The position numbers and the translations under genes were made by a program. This document shows, piece by piece, positions 34,269-43,032 of a DNA stretch of 64,000 nt. The notes below the pieces were generated by a model. The model was given only the letters and a program-made list of their open reading frames with translations. It had not been told where the DNA came from and did no database searches. Source of the stretch: Benzoatithermus flavus (GTDB lineage: Bacteria; Pseudomonadota; Alphaproteobacteria; Geminicoccales; Geminicoccaceae); NCBI RefSeq assembly GCF_037908215.1, contig NZ_JBBLZC010000002.1, positions 1 to 64,000 on the forward strand, given 5' to 3'. Numbering within the stretch: position 1 is the stretch's first letter; the number at the start of each line of letters is the position of its first letter.

Positions 34269-35162
34269 ATGCCAAGCCTCAAGGACATGCGCGTCCGCAT
34301 CAACTCGGTGCGGCAGACGCGCAAGATAACGAGCGCCATGAAGCTCGTCGCCGCCTCCAAGCTGCGGCGGGCGCAGGAGCAGGCCGAGGCGTCCCGCCCG
34401 TTCGCGGGGCGCATGTCGGTCATGCTGCGCAACCTCGCGGCCGGCGTGGCGGGCTTGCCCGGCGCGCCGCCGCTCCTTGCCGGCACCGGCAAGGACGAGG
34501 TGCACCTCATCGTCGTCGCCACGGCCGACCGCGGCCTGTGCGGCGGCTTCAACAGCACGATCGTGCGCGGCGCCCGCCGCCGCATCCGCGAGCTCCTCGG
34601 CCAGGGCAAGCAGGTCAAGCTGATCTGCATCGGCCGCAAGGGCCGCGACATGCTCCGGCGCGAGTATCGGGATCGGATCGTCGAGTTCTTCGACGGGATC
34701 GTCAGCAAGCGGCGGATCGAGTTCGCCGACGCCGAGCGTGTCGCGAGCCGGATCCTCGAACTCTACGAGGCCGGCGAGTTCGACGTCTGCACGATCGTCT
34801 ACAACCGCTTCAAGTCCGCGGTCTCGCAGATCCTCACCTTCCAGCAGCTCGTCCCCGTCGAGGCGCCTGTGGCCGAGGAAGGGGCAGAGACCGGAGCCGA
34901 GGCCGGGGCGGTCTACGAGTTCGAGCCAGACGAGGAGCGGATCCTGGGCGAGCTACTGCCGCGCAACCTCGCGGTCCAGATCTATGGCGCGCTGCTCGAG
35001 AACGCCGCGAGCGAGCAGGGTGCGCGCATGGCCGCCATGGACAACGCGACCCGCAACGCCGGCGAGATGATCAACCGGCTCACGCTCAGCTACAACCGGC
35101 AGCGGCAGGCGCAGATCACCAAGGAGCTGATCGAGATCATCTCCGGCGCCGAGGCGGTCTAG
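34269..35162 (+). CDS. atpG: ATP synthase F1 gamma subunit
   Basis: A 297-residue central-stalk subunit that rotates within the alpha3beta3 hexamer. The N-terminal helix PSLKDMRVRINSVRQTRKIT and the C-terminal helix NAGEMINRLTLSYNRQRQAQ are highly typical, as is ATADRGLCGGFNSTI. A short acidic insertion (EEGAETGAEAGAVYEFEPDE) near residues 201-222 is longer than in E. coli. The gene keeps its usual place between atpA and atpD. Confidence 0.97.
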   Translation: MPSLKDMRVRINSVRQTRKITSAMKLVAASKLRRAQEQAEASRPFAGRMSVMLRNLAAGVAGLPGAPPLLAGTGKDEVHLIVVATADRGLCGGFNSTIVRGARRRIRELLGQGKQVKLICIGRKGRDMLRREYRDRIVEFFDGIVSKRRIEFADAERVASRILELYEAGEFDVCTIVYNRFKSAVSQILTFQQLVPVEAPVAEEGAETGAEAGAVYEFEPDEERILGELLPRNLAVQIYGALLENAASEQGARMAAMDNATRNAGEMINRLTLSYNRQRQAQITKELIEIISGAEAV

Positions 35163-35193
35163 TCCACCCGAAGGCGTGGTTGGGAGCAACACG

Positions 35194-36642
35194 ATGAACG
35201 ATGTAGCAACGAAAGAGAACGTCGCCGTCGGGCGGATCACGCAGATCATGGGCGCGGTCGTCGACGTGCAGTTCGAGGACGAGCGGGCGCTGCCGCCGAT
35301 CCTGAACGCGCTCACCACCGAGCTCAACGGCAGGCGGCTCGTGCTCGAGGTGGCGCAGCAGCTCGGCGAGGCGACCGTGCGTACGATCGCCATGGATGCG
35401 ACCGAGGGCTTGACCCGTGGCCAGGAGGTGATCGACACTGGAGGGCCGATCACCGTTCCCGTCGGCAAGGAGACGCTGGGCCGCATCCTCAACGTCGTCG
35501 GCGAGCCCGTGGACGAGCGCGGCGAGCTGAAGGCGTCGGTGACGGCGCCGATCCATGCGCCGGCGCCCGAGTTCGTCGACCAGTCGACCACGACCGAGGT
35601 GCTGGTCACCGGCATCAAGGTCGTCGATCTGCTGACCCCCTACCAGAAAGGCGGCAAGATCGGCCTGTTCGGCGGCGCCGGGGTCGGCAAGACCGTGCTC
35701 ATCATGGAGCTCATCAACAACATTGCCAAGGCACACGGCGGTGTGTCCGTGTTCGCGGGCGTGGGTGAGCGGACCCGAGAGGGCAACGATCTCTACCACG
35801 AGATGATCGAATCGGGCGTCATCAACCTCGACGATCCGTTGAAGTCGAAGGTGTCGCTCATCTACGGCCAGATGAACGAGCCGCCCGGCGCCCGCGCCCG
35901 CGTGGCGCTGACCGGCCTCACGGTGGCGGAGTACTTCCGCGATCAGGAAGGCCAGGACGTGCTGTTCTTCGTCGACAACATCTTCCGCTTCACCCAGGCG
36001 GGTGCCGAGGTGTCGGCGCTCTTGGGCCGCATCCCCTCGGCGGTGGGTTACCAGCCGACGCTCGGCACCGACATGGGCGCGCTGCAGGAGCGGATCACCT
36101 CGACGAAGAAGGGCTCGATCACCTCGGTGCAGGCCGTCTATGTGCCCGCCGACGACCTGACCGACCCGGCTCCGGCCACGACCTTCGCCCACCTCGACGC
36201 GACGACGGTGCTCTCGCGCCAGATCGCCGAGCTCGGCATCTACCCGGCCGTGGATCCGCTGGATTCGACCTCGCGCATCCTCGAACCCAGTGTGGTCGGC
36301 GAGGAGCACTACCGGGTCGCGCGCGCCGTCCAGGAGACCCTGCAGCGCTACAAGGCGCTTCAGGACATCATCGCCATTCTGGGCATGGACGAGCTCTCGG
36401 AGGAGGACAAGCTGGTCGTGGCGCGTGCGCGCAAGATCCAGCGCTTCCTCAGCCAGCCCTTCCATGTGGCCGAGGTGTTCACCGGCACGCCCGGCAAGCT
36501 GGTCCCGGTCGAGGAGACGATCCGCGGCTTCAAGGGGATCGTCAACGGCGATTACGACGACCTGCCCGAGGCCGCGTTCTACATGGTCGGCACCATCGAC
36601 GAGGCGATCGAGAAGGCCAAGAAGCTGGCCGCCGCGGCATAA
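35194..36642 (+). CDS. atpD: ATP synthase F1 beta subunit
   Basis: A 482-residue catalytic subunit. The P-loop reads GGAGVGKTVLIMELINN, the catalytic glutamate lies in GVGERTREGNDLYHEM, and the DELSEEDKLVVARARKIQRF segment is the DELSEED lever. ATP is made from ADP and phosphate as gamma rotates. The ATG at 35194 follows GGGAGCAAC; an upstream start at 35176 is less likely. Confidence 0.98.
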   Translation: MNDVATKENVAVGRITQIMGAVVDVQFEDERALPPILNALTTELNGRRLVLEVAQQLGEATVRTIAMDATEGLTRGQEVIDTGGPITVPVGKETLGRILNVVGEPVDERGELKASVTAPIHAPAPEFVDQSTTTEVLVTGIKVVDLLTPYQKGGKIGLFGGAGVGKTVLIMELINNIAKAHGGVSVFAGVGERTREGNDLYHEMIESGVINLDDPLKSKVSLIYGQMNEPPGARARVALTGLTVAEYFRDQEGQDVLFFVDNIFRFTQAGAEVSALLGRIPSAVGYQPTLGTDMGALQERITSTKKGSITSVQAVYVPADDLTDPAPATTFAHLDATTVLSRQIAELGIYPAVDPLDSTSRILEPSVVGEEHYRVARAVQETLQRYKALQDIIAILGMDELSEEDKLVVARARKIQRFLSQPFHVAEVFTGTPGKLVPVEETIRGFKGIVNGDYDDLPEAAFYMVGTIDEAIEKAKKLAAAA

Positions 36643-36657
36643 GGGAGGCGGCGTGTC

Positions 36658-37068
36658 ATGGCCGTTGACAAGGTGGCCTTCGAGCTCGTCGCACCCGAGC
36701 GGCTGCTCGCGAGCATCGAGGCCGACATGGTGGTGATCCCCGGCGCCGAGGGCGACTTCGGCGTCCTGCCACAGCATGCGCCGTTCATGTCGCTGCTGCG
36801 GCCGGGCGTGATCTCGATCTACCAGGGCGACAAGGTCGACCGGCGCGTGTTCGTGGCCGGTGGCTTCGCCGAGGTGAACGAGCGCGGCTGCATCGTGCTC
36901 GCCGAAGGGGCCGAGCCGGTCGAGGAGATCCAGGCCGAGGCGGCGCGCCGCACGTTGCGCGATGCCGAGGAGGATCTCGCCGATGCCAAGAACGAGGCCG
37001 AGCGTCATCGGCTCGAGCGGGCGGTCGAGGTCGCCCGCGCCAGGGTCGAGGCCGCCGAGGCGGCCTGA
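36658..37068 (+). CDS. atpC: ATP synthase F1 epsilon subunit
   Basis: A 136-residue subunit of the rotor that can lock F1 against ATP hydrolysis. The beta-sandwich segment VVIPGAEGDFGVLPQHAPFM and VAGGFAEVNERGCIVLAEGA are conserved, with a helical C-terminus rich in Glu and Arg. It closes the F1 operon, 15 bases after atpD, and is followed by a strong terminator at 37105. Confidence 0.96.
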   Translation: MAVDKVAFELVAPERLLASIEADMVVIPGAEGDFGVLPQHAPFMSLLRPGVISIYQGDKVDRRVFVAGGFAEVNERGCIVLAEGAEPVEEIQAEAARRTLRDAEEDLADAKNEAERHRLERAVEVARARVEAAEAA

Positions 37069-37104
37069 GACGTACCGGCGCTCGGAAAGCGGATCCGTCA
37101 CGAG

Positions 37105-37139
37105 CGGGGCGGCGCGGCAGCGCCGCCCCGTTTCCTTTT
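37105..37139 (+). terminator. Rho-independent terminator after atpC
   Basis: A perfect 10-bp GC stem (CGGGGCGGCG 37105-37114 with 37121-37130), loop CGGCAG, followed by TTTCCTTTT. It ends the atp operon and lies in the gap before the convergent mrp stop at 37144. Confidence 0.85.
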
Positions 37140-37143
37140 CCGC

Positions 37144-38274
37144 TCAGGTGTAGACGATGCGCGGGAATTTCCTGGCGGTGCCGCCCGCCTGTGCAGCGAG
37201 CTTGTCGCGCACCGTCATGGCGAGCTGCCGGTAGGCCTCGGCGACCGGGCTCCTCGGATCGCTCACCACGATCGGCCGCCCGGCGTCGCTGGTCTCGCGC
37301 ACCGCGAGCTCCAAGGGGATCTCGGCCAGGAAGTCGACGCCGTACTGCGCCGCACAGGCTCTGGCACCGCCGTGCGCGAAGATCTCGGCGCGATGGCCGC
37401 AGTTCGGGCAGCAGAAATAGGACATGTTCTCGACGATCCCGAGGACCGGCACGTCCACTTTCCGGAACATGTTGATGGCCTTCCTCGCATCGAGGAGCGC
37501 TATGTCCTGCGGCGTGCTCACGATCACCGCCCCGGCCAGGGGCACTCTCTGCGCCATGGTGAGCTGCGCGTCGCCGGTGCCGGGTGGCAGGTCGACCACG
37601 AGCACGTCGAGCTCGCCCCAGAGCACGTCGCCCAGCATCTGCTGCAAGGCACTCTGCACCATGGGACCGCGCCAGATCATGGGGGCGTCCTCGTCGACGA
37701 GGAAGCCCATCGACATGATCTTGACCCCGTAATTCTCCATGGGGTGGAGCTTCCGGCCGTCGGTCGAGGTGGGGCGGCCGGAGATCCCGGCCATGCGCGG
37801 CAGGGACGGCCCGTAGATGTCGGCGTCGAGCAGTCCGACCTTCTGGCCGATCGCAGCAAGGCCCATGGCGAGGTTCACGGCCGTGGTCGACTTGCCGACC
37901 CCGCCCTTGCCGGAAGCCACGGCAATGATCGCCTTGACACCGGGTACCAGCGGCATCTGCTGTGCGGGCTGACGCTGGCCGCCCAGCGTCGGCGCCGGGC
38001 CCGCGGGGCCGCGACCACCCGGCGCACGCTCCGCCGTCAGCACGGCCGTGCAGGAGAGGACGCCCGGAAGGGCTTTCACGGCCTGTTCGCAGGCCTTGCG
38101 CAACGGCTCGAGCGCTTGCGCCTCGCCGGGGTCGATCTCGATCGCGAAGCCGACATTGCCGCCTTTGATCACCACGCCGGAGATCATGCCGAGGCTCACG
38201 ACATCGCTATCGCGACGCGGGTGGCGGATCTTGCGCAGCGCTTCCAGGACCTGCTCGCGGGAAGGTTCGTTCAT
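37144..38274 (-). CDS. apbC: Mrp/NBP35-family iron-sulfur carrier ATPase
   Basis: A 376-residue P-loop protein that carries and delivers [4Fe-4S] clusters. An N-terminal DUF59 domain (about 5-80, VLEALRKIRHPRRDSDVVSL) leads to the deviant Walker A SGKGGVGKST at residues 121-130, the DADIYGPSLPRMAG loop, DLPPGTGDAQLTM, and the cluster-binding CCPNCGH. Length and domains are normal. The ATG at 38274 fits the family start. It is divergent from hflK and convergent with the atp operon, an order seen in other alphaproteobacteria. Confidence 0.95.
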   Translation of the reverse strand: MNEPSREQVLEALRKIRHPRRDSDVVSLGMISGVVIKGGNVGFAIEIDPGEAQALEPLRKACEQAVKALPGVLSCTAVLTAERAPGGRGPAGPAPTLGGQRQPAQQMPLVPGVKAIIAVASGKGGVGKSTTAVNLAMGLAAIGQKVGLLDADIYGPSLPRMAGISGRPTSTDGRKLHPMENYGVKIMSMGFLVDEDAPMIWRGPMVQSALQQMLGDVLWGELDVLVVDLPPGTGDAQLTMAQRVPLAGAVIVSTPQDIALLDARKAINMFRKVDVPVLGIVENMSYFCCPNCGHRAEIFAHGGARACAAQYGVDFLAEIPLELAVRETSDAGRPIVVSDPRSPVAEAYRQLAMTVRDKLAAQAGGTARKFPRIVYT

Positions 38275-38397
38275 GGTTGATCCCTCAAGTGCTGCGACCG
38301 ATATAAGCGCTTGTCGAAACGGTTCGAGACAAGCGGGGCGGCCCCCGATGGCGAGCGTGCTCGCCCTCGATCTCAGCACAGCCGAGGAAAGTTGACG

Positions 38398-39558
38398 ATG
38401 CCCTGGAACAGTCAAGGCGGAGGGGGCTGGCAAGGCGGGGGCGGCCCCGGACCTTGGGGCGGTCGCCCTGGCGGCGGGCAGCAGCCGCCGGACCTCGAAG
38501 AGCTGCTTCGCCGCAGCCAGGAGAAGGTGAAGAACCTGTTTCCGGGCGGTGCGGGCAGCGGGCCGGGCGGCGTGGGTCGCAAGGGGCTGGCGCTCGTCGG
38601 CCTCGTCATTCTGGGCCTGTGGCTCGCGAGCGGCATCTACACGGTGCAGCCCGACGAACAGGGCTTGGTCTTACGCTTCGGCAAGCTCGACCGCGTCACC
38701 ACGCCGGGCCTCAAGTACCATCTCCCTGCTCCCATCGAATCGGTCGAGAAGGTGCCGGTCACGCGGGTCAACCGGATCGAGATCGGCTTCCGCTCCGCGC
38801 AGCCGGGCGGGGTGCGTTCGACGGGCGCCCGCGACATCGAGGACGAGGCCCTGATGCTCACGGGCGACGAGAACATCATCGACATCAATTTCGTCGTCCT
38901 CTGGCGCATCGGCGATGCCGCCCAGTACCGCTTCAACATCCGCGAGCCCGAGAACACGGTGAAGGCCGTGGCCGAGAGCGTCATGCGCGAGATCATCGGC
39001 CAGACACCGATCGTGGAGGCCACGACCGAGGGAAGGCGCGCCATCGAGCTCCGTGCGCGCGAGCAGCTCCAGCAACTCATGAACGAGTACGGCAGCGGCA
39101 TCCTGATCGACGAGGTGCAGCTCCAGAAAGCCGATCCGCCGGCCGAGGTGATCGACGCCTTCCGCGACGTGCAGCGCGCCCAGGCCGACAAGGAGCGCGC
39201 CCAGAACGAGGCCGAGGCGTTCGCCAACGACATCATCCCGCGTGCCCGCGGCGAGGCCGAGCGGCTGCTGCAGGAGGCGCAGGCCTACAAGCAGGAGGCG
39301 GTGGCACGGGCGACCGGCGAGGCCGAGCGCTTCAAGACCATCCTCGCCGAGTACACGAAGGCCCAGGACGTGACCGCGCGCCGGATCTACCTCGAGACCA
39401 TGGAGGAGATCCTCAAGGGCGTGAACAAGGTGATCATCGACAGCAAGCAGGGGGCGGGTGGCGTGGTGCCCTACCTGCCGCTGCCCGAGCTGCAGCGGCG
39501 TTCCCGCGAGCAGCAGGGGCCGCAGGCGCAGCTCGGCGGCCAGGGAGCGAGCCAGTGA
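38398..39558 (+). CDS. hflK: FtsH protease modulator HflK
   Basis: A 386-residue SPFH/band 7 membrane protein. The Gly-rich N-terminus (WNSQGGGGWQGGGGPGPWGG) leads to one helix (about 62-82), then IYTVQPDEQGLVLRFGKLDR and the band 7 body with TGDENIIDINFVVLWRI, and a helical tail with RARGEAERLLQEAQAYKQEA. With HflC it forms a cage around FtsH that regulates degradation of membrane proteins. Start ATG at 38398 is preceded by GAGGAAAG. Confidence 0.95.
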   Translation: MPWNSQGGGGWQGGGGPGPWGGRPGGGQQPPDLEELLRRSQEKVKNLFPGGAGSGPGGVGRKGLALVGLVILGLWLASGIYTVQPDEQGLVLRFGKLDRVTTPGLKYHLPAPIESVEKVPVTRVNRIEIGFRSAQPGGVRSTGARDIEDEALMLTGDENIIDINFVVLWRIGDAAQYRFNIREPENTVKAVAESVMREIIGQTPIVEATTEGRRAIELRAREQLQQLMNEYGSGILIDEVQLQKADPPAEVIDAFRDVQRAQADKERAQNEAEAFANDIIPRARGEAERLLQEAQAYKQEAVARATGEAERFKTILAEYTKAQDVTARRIYLETMEEILKGVNKVIIDSKQGAGGVVPYLPLPELQRRSREQQGPQAQLGGQGASQ

Positions 39559-39578
39559 GCCCGAGGAGGATGCCCGCC

Positions 39579-40529
39579 ATGAACCCCAACCCCCGCATGC
39601 TGATCGTGGCGGCGGTCGCCGGTGTGGTCGTGCTGTTCCTGCTCTTGAGCAGCCTGTTCACCGTCAACCAGACGCAGCAGGCCCTCGTGCTGTCGTTCGG
39701 CAACCCCGTGCGGACGGTGCAGGAGCCGGGCCTCCACATGAAGGTGCCGTTCGTCCAGCAGGTCGAGTATTTCGACAAGCGCGTGCTCGACTTCGACGCG
39801 CCCTCGGTCGAGCTGGTCCTGGGCGACCAGAAGCGGCTCGTGGTCGACGCCTTCGCCCGCTACAAGATCGTCAACGCGCTGCGCTTCAAGCAGTCGGTCG
39901 GCAACGAGATGGCGTTCCGCGGCCGGCTCGAGCCCATCATCTTCTCGAGCCTGCGCAGCGTTCTTGGCGAAGCGCCGTTGTTCACGCTGCTCTCGCAGGA
40001 CCGCACCCAGATCATGGGGCGTATCCGCAACGAGACCAACAAGTCGCTGCAGGGCTTCGGCGTCGAGCTCGTGGACGTGCGGATCAAGCGCGCCGACCTG
40101 CCGCCCGAGAACAGCCAGGCGATCTATCGCCGGATGCAGACCGAGCGCGACCGCGAGGCCAAGGAGCTCCGGGCGCAGGGTGCGGAGATCGGCCAGCGCA
40201 TTCGGGCGCGGGCCGACCGCGAGCGGCGGGTGATCATCGCCGAGGCCGAGCGCGAGTCGCAGATCCTGCGCGGCCAGGGCGATGCCGAGGCGATCCGGAT
40301 CTTCGCCGAGGCCTTCGGCCAGGATCCGAACTTCTTCGACTTCTATCGCTCGATGCAGGCCTACCGCGCGGCGCTGGGTGACGGTGCCACCAGCTTCGTG
40401 CTTTCGCCCGACAGCGAGTTCTTCCGCTACTTCGACATGCTGCCGACCGGCCGCTCGCCTCAGCCTTCGGCGGGCAACGCCAACCTGGCACAGCAGGGCG
40501 GCGCCGGCGCGGCCCCGACGGCCCCCTGA
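39579..40529 (+). CDS. hflC: FtsH protease modulator HflC
   Basis: A 316-residue SPFH protein and partner of HflK. A short cytoplasmic start and one membrane helix (about 7-26) precede SLFTVNQTQQALVLSFGNPV, GLHMKVPFVQQVEYFDKRVL, IMGRIRNETNKSLQGFGVEL and the conserved LRGQGDAEAIRIFAEAFGQD. I prefer the ATG at 39579, nine bases after a GAGGAGG site; the ATG at 39570 abuts that site. The final 30 residues are a Gly/Ala/Pro tail. Confidence 0.95.
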   Translation: MNPNPRMLIVAAVAGVVVLFLLLSSLFTVNQTQQALVLSFGNPVRTVQEPGLHMKVPFVQQVEYFDKRVLDFDAPSVELVLGDQKRLVVDAFARYKIVNALRFKQSVGNEMAFRGRLEPIIFSSLRSVLGEAPLFTLLSQDRTQIMGRIRNETNKSLQGFGVELVDVRIKRADLPPENSQAIYRRMQTERDREAKELRAQGAEIGQRIRARADRERRVIIAEAERESQILRGQGDAEAIRIFAEAFGQDPNFFDFYRSMQAYRAALGDGATSFVLSPDSEFFRYFDMLPTGRSPQPSAGNANLAQQGGAGAAPTAP

Positions 40530-40614
40530 CCACCATTTGCCGGCGGCCGGTTCTCCCGCGGCGGGCCGCCGGCTTCGATGCGCCCGTGCGCACCAGCGAA
40601 CATCCACCCATGCC

Positions 40615-40800
40615 ATGACCGATCTCGCCACCGGCCTCGCTCTCGTCCTCGTGGTCGAGGGCACGCTCTGGGCCCTCTTCCCCGACAGCATGAAGCAGGC
40701 CGCGGCCCGGGCGGCGCTGCTCGACAGCGGACCCCTGCGCATCGGCGGCCTCGCCTTCGTCGTCCTCGGCGTGGCGCTGGTCTGGCTGATCCGCCACTGA
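40615..40800 (+). CDS. DUF2065 small membrane protein
   Basis: A 61-residue protein with two hydrophobic stretches (LATGLALVLVVEGTLWALF and LRIGGLAFVVLGVALVWLI) joined by FPDSMKQAAARAALLDSG, the DUF2065 pattern. It regularly lies between hflC and a Do-type protease, so it probably belongs to the same membrane quality-control unit; its action is unknown. Confidence 0.85.
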   Translation: MTDLATGLALVLVVEGTLWALFPDSMKQAAARAALLDSGPLRIGGLAFVVLGVALVWLIRH

Positions 40801-40979
40801 CCCGGCATCCCCTCCGGCATACCGAAGGGCTTGCCTCCGTGCCGACGGTCAACGATGATCGGGCGCGATCGGTTGGGCCTCCGCCGTCACGAACAAGCAA
40901 GACAGGGGCGGGCGCGGCTCCGACGTGACCGGTGCTGCCGCCGCGATGCGTCCCTGGCGGCTAGCCAAGGAGGATCAGG

Positions 40980-42503
40980 ATGCGCAGTGCTATCGGCCCG
41001 GATGATGCCGGCCGGCAGCCATGGATGGCCGGGGTGACGCGTCGCGTGTTGCTCGCCGTCGCCCTGGGCCTGCTGCTGCTCGGCGACGCGACGGGCGTGT
41101 GGGCGCAGCAGAAGGCACCGGCCGAGGGCTTCGCTGACATCGTCGCCAAGGTGGCGCCGGCTGTGGTCAACGTCTCCACCCGAAAGGAAGTGTCGGCGCA
41201 ATCCGATCAGCCGGACGTGCCCATGCCGCAGTTCCCGCCGGGCTCGCCGTTCGAGGAGTTCTTCAAGGACTTCTTTGACCGCGACCGGCAACGCGAGCAG
41301 CAGGCGCCTCGGCGCAGCTTCTCTTTGGGCTCCGGCTTCGTCATCGATCCCTCGGGCTATGTCGTGACCAACAATCACGTCATCGCCGAGGCCGACGAGA
41401 TCACGGTCGCCTTCAACAACGACCGCGAATATCCTGCGAAGCTGGTCGGCCGGGACACCAAGACCGACCTCGCTCTCCTCAAGATCGAGGGCGATCAGCC
41501 CTTTCCTTACGTCGAGTGGGCCGACAGCGACCAGATCCGGGTCGGCGACTGGATGATCGCCATCGGCAACCCGTTCGGGCTGGGCTCCACCGTGACCGCC
41601 GGCATCGTCTCGGCGCGCGGCCGCGACATCCGTGCCGGGCCCTACGACGACTTCATCCAGGTCGACGCCGCCATCAACCGCGGCAACTCGGGCGGCCCCA
41701 GCTTCACGCTCGACGGCAAGGTGTTCGGCGTCAACACGGCGATCTTCTCGCCCTCGGGTGGCAATGTCGGCATCGGCTTCGCGATTCCTGCGAACCTCGC
41801 CCGGCCGGTGATCGAGAGCCTGATGCGCTCGGGCCGGGTCGCGCGCGGTTGGCTGGGGGTGCGCATCCAGACCGTGACCGACGAGATCGCCGAGAGCCTG
41901 GGTCTGCCCGAGACGCGCGGTGCTCTCGTCGCCAGCGTGACATCCGGCGGGCCTGCGGCCAGCGCACAGATCCAGCCGGGCGACGTGATCCTGGAGTTCG
42001 ACGGCAAGAAGGTCGACCGGATGCGCTCGCTGCCGCGGCTCGTGGCCGAGACCGCGATCGGCAAGGAGGTCGACGTCAAGGTATGGCGCCGGGGCGAGCA
42101 GAAGGACTTCCACGTCGTGCTGGGCGAGCTCCCGGACGACGAGCAGCTCGCCGAGCTCGGCCAGGGGCAGCAGCAGGAGCAGCCTCAGGCCACGGCGATC
42201 GCCAAGGTCGATGCGCTCGGCGTCACGGTCAGCACCATCTCCCCCGATCTCAAGAGCCAGTACAACCTCGACGACGATGCCAAGGGCGTCGTCATCACCG
42301 ACGTCTCCCAGGGCTCGCCGGCTGCGGAGGAGAATCTCCGACCCGGTGACCTCATCGTCGAGATCGGCCAGGAAGAGGTCAGCTCACCGCCCGAGGTGAT
42401 GGCCAAGGTCAACCAGGCCAAGCGGGAGAGCAAGAAATCGATCCTCCTGCTCGTGAACCGACAGGGTGACCTGCGCTTCGTGGCATTGAAGCTGAAGGAC
42501 TGA
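40980..42503 (+). CDS. Do-family periplasmic serine protease (DegP/DegQ/MucD-like)
   Basis: A 507-residue HtrA protein with a signal sequence (helix about 21-42 ending GVWAQ). The triad is His133 in VVTNNHVIAEAD, Asp163 in KTDLALLK and Ser237 in INRGNSGGPSF. Two PDZ domains follow, the first beginning near RGWLGVRIQTVTDEIAESLG, the second covering GVVITDVSQGSPAAEENLRP. It degrades or refolds damaged envelope proteins. An acidic stretch FEEFFKDFFDRDRQREQQ near residue 91 is a usual LA-loop feature. AAGGAGG precedes the start. It closes the hflKC cluster. Confidence 0.94.
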   Translation: MRSAIGPDDAGRQPWMAGVTRRVLLAVALGLLLLGDATGVWAQQKAPAEGFADIVAKVAPAVVNVSTRKEVSAQSDQPDVPMPQFPPGSPFEEFFKDFFDRDRQREQQAPRRSFSLGSGFVIDPSGYVVTNNHVIAEADEITVAFNNDREYPAKLVGRDTKTDLALLKIEGDQPFPYVEWADSDQIRVGDWMIAIGNPFGLGSTVTAGIVSARGRDIRAGPYDDFIQVDAAINRGNSGGPSFTLDGKVFGVNTAIFSPSGGNVGIGFAIPANLARPVIESLMRSGRVARGWLGVRIQTVTDEIAESLGLPETRGALVASVTSGGPAASAQIQPGDVILEFDGKKVDRMRSLPRLVAETAIGKEVDVKVWRRGEQKDFHVVLGELPDDEQLAELGQGQQQEQPQATAIAKVDALGVTVSTISPDLKSQYNLDDDAKGVVITDVSQGSPAAEENLRPGDLIVEIGQEEVSSPPEVMAKVNQAKRESKKSILLLVNRQGDLRFVALKLKD

Positions 42504-42514
42504 GGAGAGGCCGG

Positions 42515-42537
42515 GAGCCGGCAGGCGCAGCCGGCTC
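42515..42537 (+). terminator. hairpin between convergent genes
   Basis: GAGCCGGC (42515-42522) pairs with GCCGGCTC (42530-42537) around a seven-base loop, just after the Do protease stop and before the convergent small gene's stop. The flanks AGAG and CTCT could extend it. No U-tract is seen, so termination strength is uncertain. Confidence 0.45.
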
Positions 42538-42553
42538 TCTCCCCTGATCCTGG

Positions 42554-42914
42554 CTACTGGCAGGCCCGCGCCTGCTCGTTCCACTGCGTGCCGGCCGGGC
42601 AGCTGCGCTGGATCGCGCCTCCTGGCGCCCGGGTGCCGCCGCCCTGGTCGGGGTTGGTGGCGCCGGTGCCGTTCGTTCCGAGAGTCCCGAGGCCCGTACC
42701 GGGCGTTGCCGGATTGACGGTGGCGCCGCCGCTAGGGGGGGGCACTGCCGACCGTCCCGCCGGTGCCCGGCGTCGTGCTCGTCCGGCCCGTGCTGCTGCC
42801 GCTCCCGGCGCTGGAGCCTCCATCCCCGGCACCGCCTCGAGCCCAGGACGGTGTCGCAGCGAGCCCGAGCGCCACGGCACCGAGCATCAGATACCGAAGA
42901 GGCCGCTTGGTCAT
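42554..42914 (-). pseudogene. Gly-rich secreted small protein, frameshifted at a C8 tract
   Basis: From the ATG at 42914 the minus strand encodes a signal peptide (MTKRPLRYLMLGAVALGLAA then TPSWARG), then a Gly/Ser/Thr-rich region. At a run of eight C (plus-strand G at 42735-42742) the frame stops with PP-stop. Removing one C joins it to the second frame: SGGATVNPATPGTGLG, a Gly/Thr/Asn-rich part, and a C-terminus with a disulfide-sized CPAGTQWNEQARACQ. The restored protein would have about 119 residues. I do not recognise a family; the two terminal cysteines suggest a small periplasmic or secreted protein. The shift may be a sequencing error, decay, or slipped-strand variation. Confidence 0.65.
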
Positions 42915-43032
42915 GTCGATCTCCAAAGAGACTGGAGCGGCACCCCGGCCCGGAGATCGTGTCCGCTTGCTCGTGCCGGTCGCCGCCCGCGTGCCGAGCA
43001 ACCCGAGGCGGCGACGAGGGTTCCTGGCGGCC

